DNA of 64,000 bases from Candidatus Tisiphia endosymbiont of Dascillus cervinus. Its GTDB lineage: Bacteria; Pseudomonadota; Alphaproteobacteria; Rickettsiales; Rickettsiaceae. Made by a program: the position numbers and the translations under genes. A model generated the notes under the pieces. That model had not been told where the DNA came from, made no database searches, and saw nothing but the letters and a program-made list of their open reading frames with translations. Position 1 is the stretch's first letter, and every line of letters begins with the position of its first letter. The DNA lies in NCBI RefSeq assembly GCF_964026405.1, contig NZ_OZ032146.1, positions 62,001-126,000 of the forward strand, given 5' to 3'. This document shows positions 1 to 10,932 of the stretch, piece by piece.

Positions 1-2
1 GT

Positions 3-3000
3 TATAAACTGATCGGTAATATTAATCACACTGCTGGTGTTGTTGCTAATGCTGCTTCAAATTTAACGTTTGAGGGTGATGCTGAAATTACTGGTGATAT
101 TGGTGCTGCTGGTGCTCCAACAATTGGTAATATTACCATCCGTAAGGAAAAAACAGTAAAAGTTGGTGGTGCTACGATTAATGCTGCTAGTATCTTTGAT
201 ACTGCTGATAGTGGAACATTGAAATTAACTAATAGAGCAGGTGATGTAACCATTACATCTACAATGAGTGCTAATAGTGGCGGTATTATTGATGCAACTG
301 AAATGAAAAAGGATAGTACTTTAAATATTGTTGGCACTATTGGTACGGATCCTGCTGGTAATAATTCTAAGGCTCTAAATAAATTATTACTGAACGGACA
401 AAAACCTAACTTTGACATAGCTGCAGCTGCCAATAAATGGGTTAATATTGCTGGAATTGATTTTGGTGGTGGAGCTTCAACAGTTAAGATGAATGTTGAT
501 ACTGCTAAATATGCCTTTGGAGCTTTGACAAATGCAGAGGAAGCTACATTTGAAGTTAGTGAGAATGTTGACTTATATAATACAACAACCTCTAAGGATG
601 GGGGAGTAAAGGAAATCAAGTTTACAGCAGACAATATGACTCTTACTCTTCATAAAGGTAATGATATTACTGCTAAGAGTATAACTGCTTTCGGTGGAGC
701 TAATGGAAGTAATCTAGTTTTTGCTGGGGATGCTGCTCTAAAAGGCGACATAGGAACATCAACCAGGCAATTTAAAGGTCTCAAAGTAAATGCTGGTGTT
801 AAGGCAATTACATCGGATCAAGGCTTTTTCAGCGAAAATATAGAATTAGCAGATGACGGATCTACATTAGTTGTAGATGGTAATTATACTACTAAAGCAG
901 TTGTTGGTAATGTTGCTGATAAGGGAACACTGAAATTTGTTAATGCTGCTGGTGTTGGTACTGGTGTAAAATTCACTACTACAGCAGCTGCTAATGCTGG
1001 TGCTATTAACGGTATATCTACCTTAGAATTGCATGGTGGTAATGTTGAATTAGTAGGTGATAACGGTCTAAAATTTAGCAATATTAAGTTTGCAACTGCT
1101 GCAAGCTTAACTTTAGCTTCAAATATGAAACTTGATGGGATAAGTGTTGATAGTACTCTTGATAGTGCGAGTTCTAAAGGTGCTAGACCTACAGTTATAT
1201 TATCAGCTATTGATCACACTATTAGTAAACCTAACCATATTGGTGATAAGGATCATTTGGTTAATCTACAATTTGCTGGAGATAATACCTTAAATGTTAC
1301 TATTATAGACTTCTTTGCTGGTGTAACAACTACAACTAATAATCAAGGTGCTGTTAACTTTAAGGCTGGTTCTGATAAGGTTTATGGTTTAGGTTCTAGC
1401 GGACTCAACTTAAAAGCTGCAACTTTTGAAGTAAATACCGAAAACTTTGGTGATACTTATGTCAATAATGGTATTATAAATGACAATGTGAAGTACACAG
1501 CTGGTGGAAAAGTAGCTGGTGGACTACAAGTTGGTAGTGATAAAGGTAGTTCTGTAGCTGAGTTTAAAGATGGTGTTATTTTGACAGCTGTTGTAACCAG
1601 TAAGGGAGCAGATAATAAGATTAACTTCACAGATAATGCTGCTATTATTGGTACTAAGCTTGGTACAGAGAATGATCGTTTTAAGGCTATAACATTTAAT
1701 GGCAATAAAAAAGTAGGCTTGAAGAATGCTGCTATGTATGTAGAAGTAGTTAACTTCGGTACTGAAAAGATCGTAATTGCTGATAACAACATAATTAGTG
1801 GTACTTCACATGTTAATGGCAGTATTAATTTGAACTCTGGTAAGTTAATCTTCCAAGATAACCAAAATGACGTAAATTCTACATGGGGTCCTAAAACTTC
1901 TATTAAAACTACCTTAACTGCAGATGGAAAACTTGGTTCTATAGAAGTTAATACTCCTATAGAGGTGGCTGCTAGTGTACCAGTTAATGTTATAGTCGTG
2001 AAGGATGAAGCTCAATTAGGGGCGGATCAAGAGTACAAGTTGATTAGCAATGGTAAAAATCTAATTCTAGGTAATGATGCACGATTTGGTCCTCTAACAG
2101 TAGCAAAATCAACAAATCAAGCATATGCAAAGTGGACTGTTTATACTAAAGATGATAAAGATGTTTACTTGTTGCGTTCAAATGATGCTGCAACTGTAGC
2201 TCCAGCTGATGTGAAACTTGCTGGTGGTGATGATAAAGATCAGGAAAATGCTGCTTTGCTTGGTCGTGAGGCATTAGCTGCTATGACTGATATTGGTACG
2301 TTATCACAAGACCCAAAAGTACGTGGTGAAGCACTAAAAAGAATTACAAATGCTGAGAATTCACTAGTGACTTATGCTGTCGAACATACTAATGCTGGGA
2401 TTGCTAGTTTAGTGGGAGCAAGACTTGCTCAAGTTGATGAACAACAAAAACCTGTAGGTAGTGGTTCTGATAATGTAGCTGGTGAATCAATGGGTGCATG
2501 GGCTATGCCATACTATAATCAAGCTGTTCAGAAGGGTGAAGGTAGTGTTGTTGGCTATAAAACGAAATCTGCTGGTGGAATCCTTGGTTTCGATGCTTTA
2601 GCAAACGAAAATCTAATGATCGGTGCTGCTGTTAGTATTGTTAGAACTGATATGAAATACAAAGATTATAAAATTGGAGAAAAAACAAACATTAATACTG
2701 TGATGCTCTCTATTTATGGATCACAACAACTTGATAAAAATTTCTTTGTACAAGGTTTGGTTTCTCTTGGTTCAAATAAAATTAAGAATAGCGATCCTAG
2801 AAAAGTTCCTACTTCTCGTAATGCTAGTGGTCAGCAAATTGCTAAAGCTAGTTATGATTCTCTGTCTTACGGTGGTCAAGTATTATTTGGTTACAATGCT
2901 AAAATGTCTGACTCAATGTCATTAATACCGATGGCTGGAATTCGTTATACAGGTTCTAGCGATGAAGGTTATAAAGAAACTGGTACAGACAACGTAAATA

Positions 3001-3338
3001 AGGTCGTTGCTAAGAAGACTAACAATAAAGTTGAAGCTGTGCTTGGTACTAGATTTGCAGTTTCTGTAGATACTAGCGGTATTACAGTGATGCCTGAAGC
3101 ACATGCTTTTGTTTCTCAAAAGTTATTTGGTAATTCAGGGAAAGTTAGTGCTAAATTAGATGGTATGACTAGTTCGTTTGCTACTAGATCTGACAAAGAG
3201 GCAAAAACATTATTTAACCTTGGTTTAGGCGTTACTGCTAAAGCTGGTAATATGGAGTATGGAGCTGGTTACGATGCATATTTAGCTAGTAAATATGTTG
3301 GTCACCAAGGTACTTTAAAAGTTCGTGTAAACTTCTAA
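3..3338 (+). CDS. OmpB/Sca-type autotransporter, 5' end outside window
   Basis: Surface-exposed type V autotransporter of the rickettsial Sca/OmpB family, expected to act in adhesion to host cells. The frame is open from base 3, so at least 1,111 residues are present and the signal peptide and start lie upstream. The first ~740 visible residues are a Gly/Asn/Ala/Thr-rich passenger with short imperfect repeats, typical of a beta-helix. The last ~290 residues (from about base 2490, GAWAMPYYNQ) form the translocator barrel: alternating amphipathic strands, the phrase MEYGAGYD, and the C-terminal KVRVNF with the terminal Phe needed for outer-membrane insertion. The barrel resembles rickettsial OmpB more than OmpA, but I cannot say whether this is OmpB itself or a paralogue. 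A strong hairpin terminator follows the stop. Confidence 0.93.
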   Translation, partial: YKLIGNINHTAGVVANAASNLTFEGDAEITGDIGAAGAPTIGNITIRKEKTVKVGGATINAASIFDTADSGTLKLTNRAGDVTITSTMSANSGGIIDATEMKKDSTLNIVGTIGTDPAGNNSKALNKLLLNGQKPNFDIAAAANKWVNIAGIDFGGGASTVKMNVDTAKYAFGALTNAEEATFEVSENVDLYNTTTSKDGGVKEIKFTADNMTLTLHKGNDITAKSITAFGGANGSNLVFAGDAALKGDIGTSTRQFKGLKVNAGVKAITSDQGFFSENIELADDGSTLVVDGNYTTKAVVGNVADKGTLKFVNAAGVGTGVKFTTTAAANAGAINGISTLELHGGNVELVGDNGLKFSNIKFATAASLTLASNMKLDGISVDSTLDSASSKGARPTVILSAIDHTISKPNHIGDKDHLVNLQFAGDNTLNVTIIDFFAGVTTTTNNQGAVNFKAGSDKVYGLGSSGLNLKAATFEVNTENFGDTYVNNGIINDNVKYTAGGKVAGGLQVGSDKGSSVAEFKDGVILTAVVTSKGADNKINFTDNAAIIGTKLGTENDRFKAITFNGNKKVGLKNAAMYVEVVNFGTEKIVIADNNIISGTSHVNGSINLNSGKLIFQDNQNDVNSTWGPKTSIKTTLTADGKLGSIEVNTPIEVAASVPVNVIVVKDEAQLGADQEYKLISNGKNLILGNDARFGPLTVAKSTNQAYAKWTVYTKDDKDVYLLRSNDAATVAPADVKLAGGDDKDQENAALLGREALAAMTDIGTLSQDPKVRGEALKRITNAENSLVTYAVEHTNAGIASLVGARLAQVDEQQKPVGSGSDNVAGESMGAWAMPYYNQAVQKGEGSVVGYKTKSAGGILGFDALANENLMIGAAVSIVRTDMKYKDYKIGEKTNINTVMLSIYGSQQLDKNFFVQGLVSLGSNKIKNSDPRKVPTSRNASGQQIAKASYDSLSYGGQVLFGYNAKMSDSMSLIPMAGIRYTGSSDEGYKETGTDNVNKVVAKKTNNKVEAVLGTRFAVSVDTSGITVMPEAHAFVSQKLFGNSGKVSAKLDGMTSSFATRSDKEAKTLFNLGLGVTAKAGNMEYGAGYDAYLASKYVGHQGTLKVRVNF

Positions 3339-3371
3339 ACTAATCTTTTAAGTTTACTTATCTATTACTTC

Positions 3372-3414
3372 AAACAAAAGGGTTTTCTTTTAAAAAAGAA
3401 AGCCCTTTTTGTTT
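3372..3414 (+). terminator. Rho-independent terminator of the autotransporter gene
   Basis: A long hairpin (arms AAACAAAAGGG.TTTCTTT and its near-perfect complement, one G-T pair) with a T-rich 3' arm begins about 34 nt after the autotransporter stop codon. Confidence 0.85.
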
Positions 3415-3567
3415 AATAAGAGTGCTTACGAATTGATTCTTCCTGATAAGTTTGTCGTCAGAATTTGCTTTCTCTTCTTATATAATGGGCTAAAAAATTT
3501 AGACAAAAAAGCATGTAGTTTTGTTTCGTAATAAGATAGAATAAAAAATTATACTTAGGATAAACGA

Positions 3568-3615
3568 ATGACAAAGAAACAAAGTAGAAATTTTAGTGCA
3601 GAAGCAAAAAACTAA
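3568..3615 (+). pseudogene. Remnant of an IS3-type orfA transposase N-terminus
   Basis: A 15-codon reading frame starts MTKKQSRNFSAEAKN and stops. The pattern M-T-K-K-x-R-x-F-S-A-E-x-K is the usual opening of IS3-family OrfA proteins. Nothing recognisable of the transposase follows, so this is at most a scar. The surrounding stretch 3415-3671 otherwise holds nothing I can identify. Confidence 0.3.
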
Positions 3616-3671
3616 GATATAGTCAATTCAGGAGGATTGGGTAGCAGGAGCGGTGGAGTGAGTATCACAAC

Positions 3672-3844
3672 CTGTTGGAAGTTAAAAAATCGTCTATTAG
3701 CGAAGTGCTGTTGTAAGGTTTAAACCGTCATTGCGAGGAGTCGCTGCAAGCGGCGACGTGGCAATCTTGTGAAGGAGGTTTTGACTATCATGAAGATTGC
3801 CACAGTGCCTAACGGCGTTTAGACGATTTTTTAACTTTCAACAG
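3672..3844. repeat. 173-bp palindromic element with 25-bp terminal inverted repeats
   Basis: The ends (3672-3700 and 3816-3844) are nearly perfect inverted repeats built around CTGTTGGAAGTTAAAAAATC. Inside lies a second inverted pair, GTGGCAATCTT and AAGATTGCCAC, plus the GC-rich phrase CATTGCGAGGAG, a motif of dispersed palindromic repeats in Rickettsia. It is GC-richer than its surroundings and has no coding capacity. It looks like a non-autonomous mobile palindrome, possibly a composite with the inner element inserted into the outer one. Confidence 0.6.
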
Positions 3845-3867
3845 TTGTGCCTTCGTGGAACATCGAG

Positions 3868-4016
3868 AATAGACCTCTTTCGAAACTCGCTTGTGCTGAG
3901 GGATTTGAAGGAGACGCGGAACGCAGAACCGCAGCGTACTTTGATGTACGTGAGGATTCGAGTACCGCATCGACGTACAAATCACCAGCAGAAGTAGAGT
4001 TTCGAAAGAAGTCTAA
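3868..4016 (+). repeat. RPE1-type Rickettsia palindromic element, intergenic copy
   Basis: Starts AATAGACCTCTTTCGAAACT and ends with the inverse (AGTTTCGAAAGAAGTCT). Read on the plus strand it gives [14 protein letters not shown], then [19 protein letters not shown], the characteristic RPE1 peptide. It sits 24 bp after the 173-bp palindrome and 78 bp downstream of pheT, outside any gene. Confidence 0.85.
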
Positions 4017-4094
4017 TGTTAAATCCATGCCTCATATCGATACTTAGGTTACTTTAGCATTTTTTGGATATATATTTAGTCTGAAAGTAGGAGT

Positions 4095-6476
4095 TTATTC
4101 TCTTAACTTACCTTGGAATTTCTCATGAACAATTGTAACAATTTCTTGACTTAATAAATTTAGGTCTGCTTCATTTAACGTCCGATCATCTGCTTGAAAT
4201 TGCACCTTAATTGCCACCGATTTTTTACCGGAAGGCAGTTTATCTCCCGAGTACACATCAAATAGATCAACAGACTTTATCATTTTTTTATTAGAATTCT
4301 TGATATAAGCAATTATCTTGCTAACCGGCTGCTCTAGATCAACTACAAAAGCATAGTCTCTAAAGGTTGGCTGGAAGTCAGAAACAATAAACTCGTCTCT
4401 TTTAGCAAATTTTGCTTTAGCAAATGGTATATTGGCAATATCTATTTCAAAGGCAAATATCTGACAGTCAATATCAAAATGTTTTAATATAGAGGGATGA
4501 ATTTGCCCAAAATAGGCTATAACATTTTTACCAAGTTTTATAAGGCTTGATTTTGTCGGATGGTAATAAGGTAAATCAATAGGAGCAAATTGACACTTAT
4601 CAATCGGTAGACCTACATAATTTAAAACATTTTCTAAGTCAGATTTAATATCAAAAACATCTACTAAGCGAGCTGCAGAATGACAATCTTTTTCATTATA
4701 TAGCCCACATCTTACTGCAGAAGCAAAAATTAATTCTCCATCTGATGTACAAGAGTTAAAGATTGGTCCCAATTCCATCAAAGCAATTTCTTTAATGGAT
4801 CTTGTTAAATTCTTTTGAACTAATTTAAGTAATTTAGGAATGATGCTAGGTCGCATATAATTATTATCAACATTAATAGGATTTAGCAAAAATAACTCCT
4901 CTTTTATTGGAGCAAATAATTTTGCTATTTCACTATCCATGAATGAATTTGTTACTACCTCATCATACCCATAACTGGCTAAAATTCTTTTAATATCAGA
5001 AATTCTTCGTTGCTCCTTAGGTATAATCCTTGTTAGTTGCATTTCTGGTAATTTAATCGGCTCTAATTTGTCATAGCCGTAAATACGAACAATTTCTTCA
5101 ACAATATCTTCTTTAATTGTGATGTCATGTCGCCAAGATGGTATGGTAAGTTTGAGAGTATCGCCTATATCTACTATAATAAAGCCAAGATTTTTTAAAA
5201 TGTTACAAATCTCTGTTTTGCTTAAGTTTAGACCGGTTATTTTAGCTAGGCAATTTATAGGGAAGTCCAAGGATTTTTGTACAAAAGCAAACCCTTCATT
5301 ATACACTATATTAGAAATTTCACCTCCACAAATAGATAAAATCATTTTACTTGCAATATTTAAGGCTTTTAAGGTAAATGCCTGATCAATATTACGTTCA
5401 AAACGATAACGCGAATCAGTATCAATCTGTAGAGATCTCCCCGTTTTAGTAATATATTTAGCAGAAAAACACGCCGCTTCTAGCAAAATATTTTGCGTCC
5501 CAAGCTCACTTTTACTACTATCACCTCCTATAATACCAGCAAGAGTAAGTACTTGCCTATCATCTTGAATTACCAAAGATTCTTCATCTAAATCATATTC
5601 TTTGCCATTTAAAGCTAGAAATTTAGTTTTTTCTTTAAGTAGTGTAATTTGCAGCTTATCTGATAATTTACTTCTATCGTAAGCATGCATTGGTTGCCCG
5701 AAACTATACGATATATAGTTAGTGACGTCCACTAGGGCTGAAACCGGTTTTAGCCCAATATTTTGCAATAATTGCTTTAACCAATCAGGGCTTGTCTTGT
5801 TTTGTAAATTTCTTATTTCCCGAAAGCAGAATAATGGGCAGGCTTCTTTATTTTCTATCTTTAAAGCCAAAGTAGATTTAAATTCTCCGGCAATTGATGG
5901 CACTTCTAATTCTTTAAGCGTACCAATACCCTTGCTAGCTAGGTCTCTAGCTATACCATAGACGCCAAGAGCATCACCACGATTTGGGGTAACGTTAATA
6001 TCAAAAACTGGGTCATCATACCCATAATATTGTATAAATGGTTCTCCTATTTTAGCATCGGGCATCAGTTCTATTATACCATCAGAATTAGTACCCACTA
6101 ATAGTTCTGCTTCAGAACATAACATTCCGCAACTTTTTTCTCCGCGAATTACTGATTCTTTAATTTTAAATTTACCATTTGGAATTTCACAACCTATTTT
6201 TGCCAATACTACTTTAATATTCTCCCTAGCATTACTTGCTCCACAAACTATTTGTAAAATTTCCTCATTAGTTTGGACTTGACATATCTTAAGTTTATCT
6301 GCCGATGGATGGGGTTTAGTAGCTAGTATATGAGCTACTTCAAAATCCTTTAGTTCCGTCCTTCTGTCTATTATTTCTTCTACTTCAAGACCAAGCATAG
6401 TTAAACATTCAGCAATTTCCTCAACAGAACTCTCGGTATCTAGGAATTTTTTTAACCAAGATAAAGTAAATTTCAT
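4095..6476 (-). CDS. pheT: Phenylalanyl-tRNA synthetase beta subunit
   Basis: Beta chain of the heterotetrameric class II enzyme that charges tRNA-Phe in the cytoplasm. At 793 residues it has normal bacterial length. The N-terminus carries the EMAP/tRNA-binding domain (about 40-150, with CGASNAR and [14 protein letters not shown]). The central part holds the B3/B4 editing region ([23 protein letters not shown]) and the B5 domain. The C-terminus ends in the ferredoxin-fold anticodon-binding domain ([17 protein letters not shown]). It overlaps pheS by 4 nt (ATGA), so the two are translationally coupled in the usual pheS-pheT order. Confidence 0.98.
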   Translation of the reverse strand: MKFTLSWLKKFLDTESSVEEIAECLTMLGLEVEEIIDRRTELKDFEVAHILATKPHPSADKLKICQVQTNEEILQIVCGASNARENIKVVLAKIGCEIPNGKFKIKESVIRGEKSCGMLCSEAELLVGTNSDGIIELMPDAKIGEPFIQYYGYDDPVFDINVTPNRGDALGVYGIARDLASKGIGTLKELEVPSIAGEFKSTLALKIENKEACPLFCFREIRNLQNKTSPDWLKQLLQNIGLKPVSALVDVTNYISYSFGQPMHAYDRSKLSDKLQITLLKEKTKFLALNGKEYDLDEESLVIQDDRQVLTLAGIIGGDSSKSELGTQNILLEAACFSAKYITKTGRSLQIDTDSRYRFERNIDQAFTLKALNIASKMILSICGGEISNIVYNEGFAFVQKSLDFPINCLAKITGLNLSKTEICNILKNLGFIIVDIGDTLKLTIPSWRHDITIKEDIVEEIVRIYGYDKLEPIKLPEMQLTRIIPKEQRRISDIKRILASYGYDEVVTNSFMDSEIAKLFAPIKEELFLLNPINVDNNYMRPSIIPKLLKLVQKNLTRSIKEIALMELGPIFNSCTSDGELIFASAVRCGLYNEKDCHSAARLVDVFDIKSDLENVLNYVGLPIDKCQFAPIDLPYYHPTKSSLIKLGKNVIAYFGQIHPSILKHFDIDCQIFAFEIDIANIPFAKAKFAKRDEFIVSDFQPTFRDYAFVVDLEQPVSKIIAYIKNSNKKMIKSVDLFDVYSGDKLPSGKKSVAIKVQFQADDRTLNEADLNLLSQEIVTIVHEKFQGKLRE

Positions 6477-7522
6477 CTTGTTAACCCTCCAGCTAGAGTT
6501 GGCAAGTCAAAAGCAGAGAAGTTATAGTGTTTTAACCATCTTATATCTCCTTCAAAAAATTGCCTGAGATCCTTGATAGCATATTTTAACATAGCAAAAC
6601 GCTCAACACCTAGACCAAAGGCAAACCCTTGATAGAGATCACTATCTATATTAACATTTTTAAGAACATTTGGATGAACCATACCACAACCAAGCACCTC
6701 AAGCCATTTATTGCTACCCTGCATCTTAATATCCACTTCTGCCGATGGCTCGGTAAACGGAAAAAAACTTGGTCTAAAACGTATGTCAATATTTGTTTGT
6801 TCAAAAAAATCCTTGATAAATTCAGTGATAACATATTTTAAATGCCCCATATTGATATTTTCATCGATCACCAAACCCTCAATCTGATGGAACATTGGTG
6901 TATGTGTCATATCGGAATCAGACCTATAAGTTCTACCAGGAGCAATAAATCTAAAAGGCGGTTTACCATTTTGCATCGTCCTGATTTGTATCGGTGAAGT
7001 ATGAGTACGTAACAATAGGGGGTGTTCTGCCTCTTTTGCCTTTAGATAGAAAGTATCGTGCATCTGCCTTGCTGGGTGATCTTCATAAAAATTTAGGGCA
7101 GTGAAATTATACCAATCGTTCTCAATAGTTGGACCATCCTTAATGGTTAGCCCAAATTTTGTAAATACTTGAATTAATTCTTCAGTAGCTTGGGTAATGG
7201 GGTGTATGCTCCCCTTCTTATACTGCCGAGCTGGAATTGTTAAATCTGTCTTTTCTTCAGCAAATCGTTTATTTAATTCAATTTCCTCCAAGGCTGCTTG
7301 TTTTGCTTCTAGCAAATTACTAATCTGTTCTTTAAGCAGATTAACTGCCTCGCCTAACTTTTTACGATCATTTTGCTCAAGACTACCAAGCTTTCTCATT
7401 TCTTGGTTAAGTAAGCTTTGTTTCCCAAGAAACTCCACCCTAATTTGTTGCAACTCTGATAGAGCTTGAGTTGATTCTATTCTGCTTTGTGCAGATTTTA
7501 ATATTTGGTTTAGATGATTCAT
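6473..7522 (-). CDS. pheS: Phenylalanyl-tRNA synthetase alpha subunit
   Basis: Catalytic alpha chain of Phe-tRNA synthetase, 349 residues. The N-terminal ~90 residues form the coiled-coil tRNA-binding arm. Class II motif 2 appears around [12 protein letters not shown] and [29 protein letters not shown]; motif 3 is [18 protein letters not shown]. The ATG at 7522 gives the canonical start. It is the first gene of the pheST pair, and no leader-peptide attenuator is evident upstream. Confidence 0.98.
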   Translation of the reverse strand: MNHLNQILKSAQSRIESTQALSELQQIRVEFLGKQSLLNQEMRKLGSLEQNDRKKLGEAVNLLKEQISNLLEAKQAALEEIELNKRFAEEKTDLTIPARQYKKGSIHPITQATEELIQVFTKFGLTIKDGPTIENDWYNFTALNFYEDHPARQMHDTFYLKAKEAEHPLLLRTHTSPIQIRTMQNGKPPFRFIAPGRTYRSDSDMTHTPMFHQIEGLVIDENINMGHLKYVITEFIKDFFEQTNIDIRFRPSFFPFTEPSAEVDIKMQGSNKWLEVLGCGMVHPNVLKNVNIDSDLYQGFAFGLGVERFAMLKYAIKDLRQFFEGDIRWLKHYNFSAFDLPTLAGGLTR

Positions 7523-7597
7523 AACAAGTTAATAATAATATCGAGCCATAAATATTAGACTATATTTTATTATATCTCTAGATTAATTAGAAGCAAA

Positions 7598-7619
7598 TGT
7601 CAATAACATGTTATTGACA
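7598..7619. promoter_or_regulatory. 22-bp perfect palindrome between divergent pheST and lptG-mre genes
   Basis: The sequence TGTCAATAACATG plus its mirror is a perfect 22-bp inverted repeat whose two ends each read TTGACA, one per strand. It lies in the 232-nt space between divergently oriented pheS and the lptG-like gene, so it could supply two -35 boxes or a dimeric regulator site. Matching -10 boxes at 17-nt spacing are weak on both sides (GATTAT on plus at 18 nt), so the role is inferred. Confidence 0.45.
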
Positions 7620-7754
7620 ATGACTTAGAAAAAACTTGATTATCGAGTATTATTACTGATATAGTTATTATATGAGTAGTAGTGTTTTATAATAGTTTTT
7701 ACTTCACTTTTGGTTGTAAAATCATCCACTACGGTCACCAATTTTTATTTTAAA

Positions 7755-8843
7755 ATGATTAATTTTAAAACTCTTTCAATTTACCTACTCAGGCTATATT
7801 GTAGCTATTTCATCGGTATATTGCTTCTGCTTATCGGGGTTTTAATTCTTTCAAATATCTTTGACCTTTTGCAAAAATTTAAAGCTGTATATATCCCAAC
7901 ACATTTTTTTTGGAAACTTGTATTATATAAAATACCTTATTTAGTTAATGAAGTAGCTTCTCTTCTTAGCTTCATTGCGATGTTATTTTTTCTAAAAAGA
8001 CTAACTAAACATAACGAACTAATAACTATTTTATGCAATGGTATCCATATTTGGAGGGTTATTGCTGTTCCAGTTTTTGCAACGGTGATTTTTGGTATAA
8101 TACTAATAACTATATGCAACCCTATTGGTACATTTGGTTTACAAAAATATGAATCTTTAGAAGCAAAATTGAGTAAAAAGACATCTAATAATTTGATAAT
8201 ATCAAAATCTGGTTTACTATTTTTTGAGAATTATCAAGGCAATAAAAGAATTATTCAGGCTGGGTCTATTGATGTAGTGAACAATAAGTTAAATAAGATT
8301 ATTATATTATTTTTAGATGACAAAAATAATTTCTTAAAAAGAATTGATGGGGAATATGCTATTTTAGTTGATAATAATTTAAAACTAACTTCTGTAAAAA
8401 TTTCGGATAACTATAATGTCAAACAATATGAGCATTTTACCGTTCCAACAAATTTATCAATAAGTAACTTACTAAATAGTTTTATAAATCCTGAGATGAT
8501 TGCTATTTGGGATTTACCAGATACAATTAAACATTTAGTAGAATTTGGTTTGCCAATAACTAACTATCAAATTTATTTCTATAAACAGTTATTTAAGCCT
8601 ATAATTATGGCTACCACAGTGATTTTAGCAGCCTGCTTTTTTAGTCTCAAGCAACGTGATAATTCTCAAGAGAAAATCTTAGTAATTGGCTTATTTCTAG
8701 GTTTTATTATTTATTTCCTATTAGAGATTTTGTTTAAAATACTCGCATATAATGCAACCCCCCCTTTCTTAGCTATTTTATTGCCAAATATATGTATATT
8801 ATTTTTCAGTAATTTTGTTATTATGCATTCTCAAGAAACCTGA
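7755..8843 (+). CDS. LptF/LptG-family permease
   Basis: Inner-membrane permease of the LptBFG ABC transporter that extracts lipopolysaccharide for export. From the ATG at 7755 the protein has 362 residues; a TTG 45 nt upstream keeps the frame but adds an atypical soluble leader. There are three N-terminal membrane helices (YFIGILLLLIGVLIL..., YLVNEVASLLSFIAMLFFL, then VIAVPVFATVIFGIIL), a periplasmic beta-jellyroll-like middle, and three C-terminal helices. The family's LTKHNELITI cytoplasmic coupling segment is present. LptF versus LptG cannot be settled by eye; the 'DLLQKFK' after helix 1 favours LptG slightly. It lies 34 nt upstream of mreB and is probably co-transcribed. Confidence 0.8.
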   Translation: MINFKTLSIYLLRLYCSYFIGILLLLIGVLILSNIFDLLQKFKAVYIPTHFFWKLVLYKIPYLVNEVASLLSFIAMLFFLKRLTKHNELITILCNGIHIWRVIAVPVFATVIFGIILITICNPIGTFGLQKYESLEAKLSKKTSNNLIISKSGLLFFENYQGNKRIIQAGSIDVVNNKLNKIIILFLDDKNNFLKRIDGEYAILVDNNLKLTSVKISDNYNVKQYEHFTVPTNLSISNLLNSFINPEMIAIWDLPDTIKHLVEFGLPITNYQIYFYKQLFKPIIMATTVILAACFFSLKQRDNSQEKILVIGLFLGFIIYFLLEILFKILAYNATPPFLAILLPNICILFFSNFVIMHSQET

Positions 8844-8856
8844 TGCGTTAAAATGA

Positions 8857-9918
<1,062 letters not shown>

Positions 9919-9921
9919 CCA

Positions 9922-10758
9922 ATGGCATTACTTGCAAACAGAATAAAGCGTTCTAGTAAAATGGTAGAGTTTGCTAGATTTATACTTGTTACTTTGAGAC
10001 GTGTTTTCGTTTTATTTTTTGTTATCGCCTCACTTTACTTATTTCTTGCTGCTCCAAAAAGATTTTCTTCCATTTCTCTTGAAGTCGTTGGACATGTTAT
10101 TTTTGGTGGATTGCTAATTCATGAAAACATATTTAAGCAAATTAATTTAATAACCCAAAATTTTATTTATTTACGAGATTTAGCAAGAGAAAATATCGAA
10201 CTACAATTAGAAGTGGCAAGACTAAGAAAGTTACAGAGTAATATATATTTGATCCAATATGAGAATAAAGAACTAAAAAAACTACTATCAGTTGTAGAAG
10301 AAGAACAATATAACTATGTCAGTGCTAAATTACTAAGTGTTTCATTAAACCCCTTCAGTAAAACTGCTTTAGTGTCAGCTGGAGTAAGACATGGTGTGGA
10401 AGTTGATCAGATAGTTACCAACAGTGAAGGATTAGTTGGACGAGTAATACAAGTAAGCAACAATTACTCTAAAATAATTTTAGTTAATGACGTAAACTCT
10501 CGAATCCCGATCACTACCGTATCTTCAAAAGAGAAAGGTATCATGAGCGGTTATGGTAATGGTAGCAAAATACTCTATTTACCAAAAACTCATCTTGTCC
10601 AAAAAGGCGAAAAAGTTATAACATCTGGTTATGGTAATATTTACCCTTACGGCATAACGGTAGGTTACGTAAAAAAAGCAAATGCAGAAAAGGTTCTTGT
10701 AAAGCCTGTAGTTGACTTATCAAAAACTGAGTTTGTCAGTATATTGCTTCCTCAATGA
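9922..10758 (+). CDS. mreC: Cell shape-determining protein MreC
   Basis: Bitopic periplasmic partner of MreB in the elongasome. Of 278 residues, 1-30 are basic cytoplasmic, one membrane helix follows (FVLFFVIASLYLFLAAP), then a coiled coil (RDLARENIELQLEVARLRKLQ, ENKELKKLL) and the paired beta-barrel core with GVEVDQIVTNSEGLVGRVIQVS and KVITSGYGNIYPYGITVGYV. Start ATG is 3 nt after mreB. mreD is not adjacent in this window. Confidence 0.95.
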   Translation: MALLANRIKRSSKMVEFARFILVTLRRVFVLFFVIASLYLFLAAPKRFSSISLEVVGHVIFGGLLIHENIFKQINLITQNFIYLRDLARENIELQLEVARLRKLQSNIYLIQYENKELKKLLSVVEEEQYNYVSAKLLSVSLNPFSKTALVSAGVRHGVEVDQIVTNSEGLVGRVIQVSNNYSKIILVNDVNSRIPITTVSSKEKGIMSGYGNGSKILYLPKTHLVQKGEKVITSGYGNIYPYGITVGYVKKANAEKVLVKPVVDLSKTEFVSILLPQ

Positions 10759-10799
10759 ATCTAATAATTGGCTTTTATACTGCTATGATTTCAAGAGTT

Positions 10800-10925
10800 G
10801 ATAGACGAAGAGGTCAATTTCAAGAAGAGCTATGCAGTAGCAAAGTCGAGCAGCTAGGGTACATGAGTAACGGAGCAGCTGAAATCTTTAGACACAACGA
10901 CCTTAATTCTTGAAGTTCTACCTGA
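10800..10925. repeat. Possible degenerate palindromic element between mreC and queE
   Basis: The 174-nt gap between mreC and queE contains TTTCAAGAA near its left end and TTCTTGAAG near its right end, and the middle (GCAGTAGCAAAGTCGAGCAG) is GC-richer than local DNA with no reading frame of interest. This looks like one of the smaller Rickettsia palindromic repeats, but the arms are short and imperfect. Confidence 0.3.
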
Positions 10926-10932
10926 GTATATT

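Noticed and set aside
2716-3119. Small frames on both strands within the autotransporter barrel
   Set aside because: They overlap a clearly coding, family-recognisable frame and have no ribosome-binding sites or protein-like composition.
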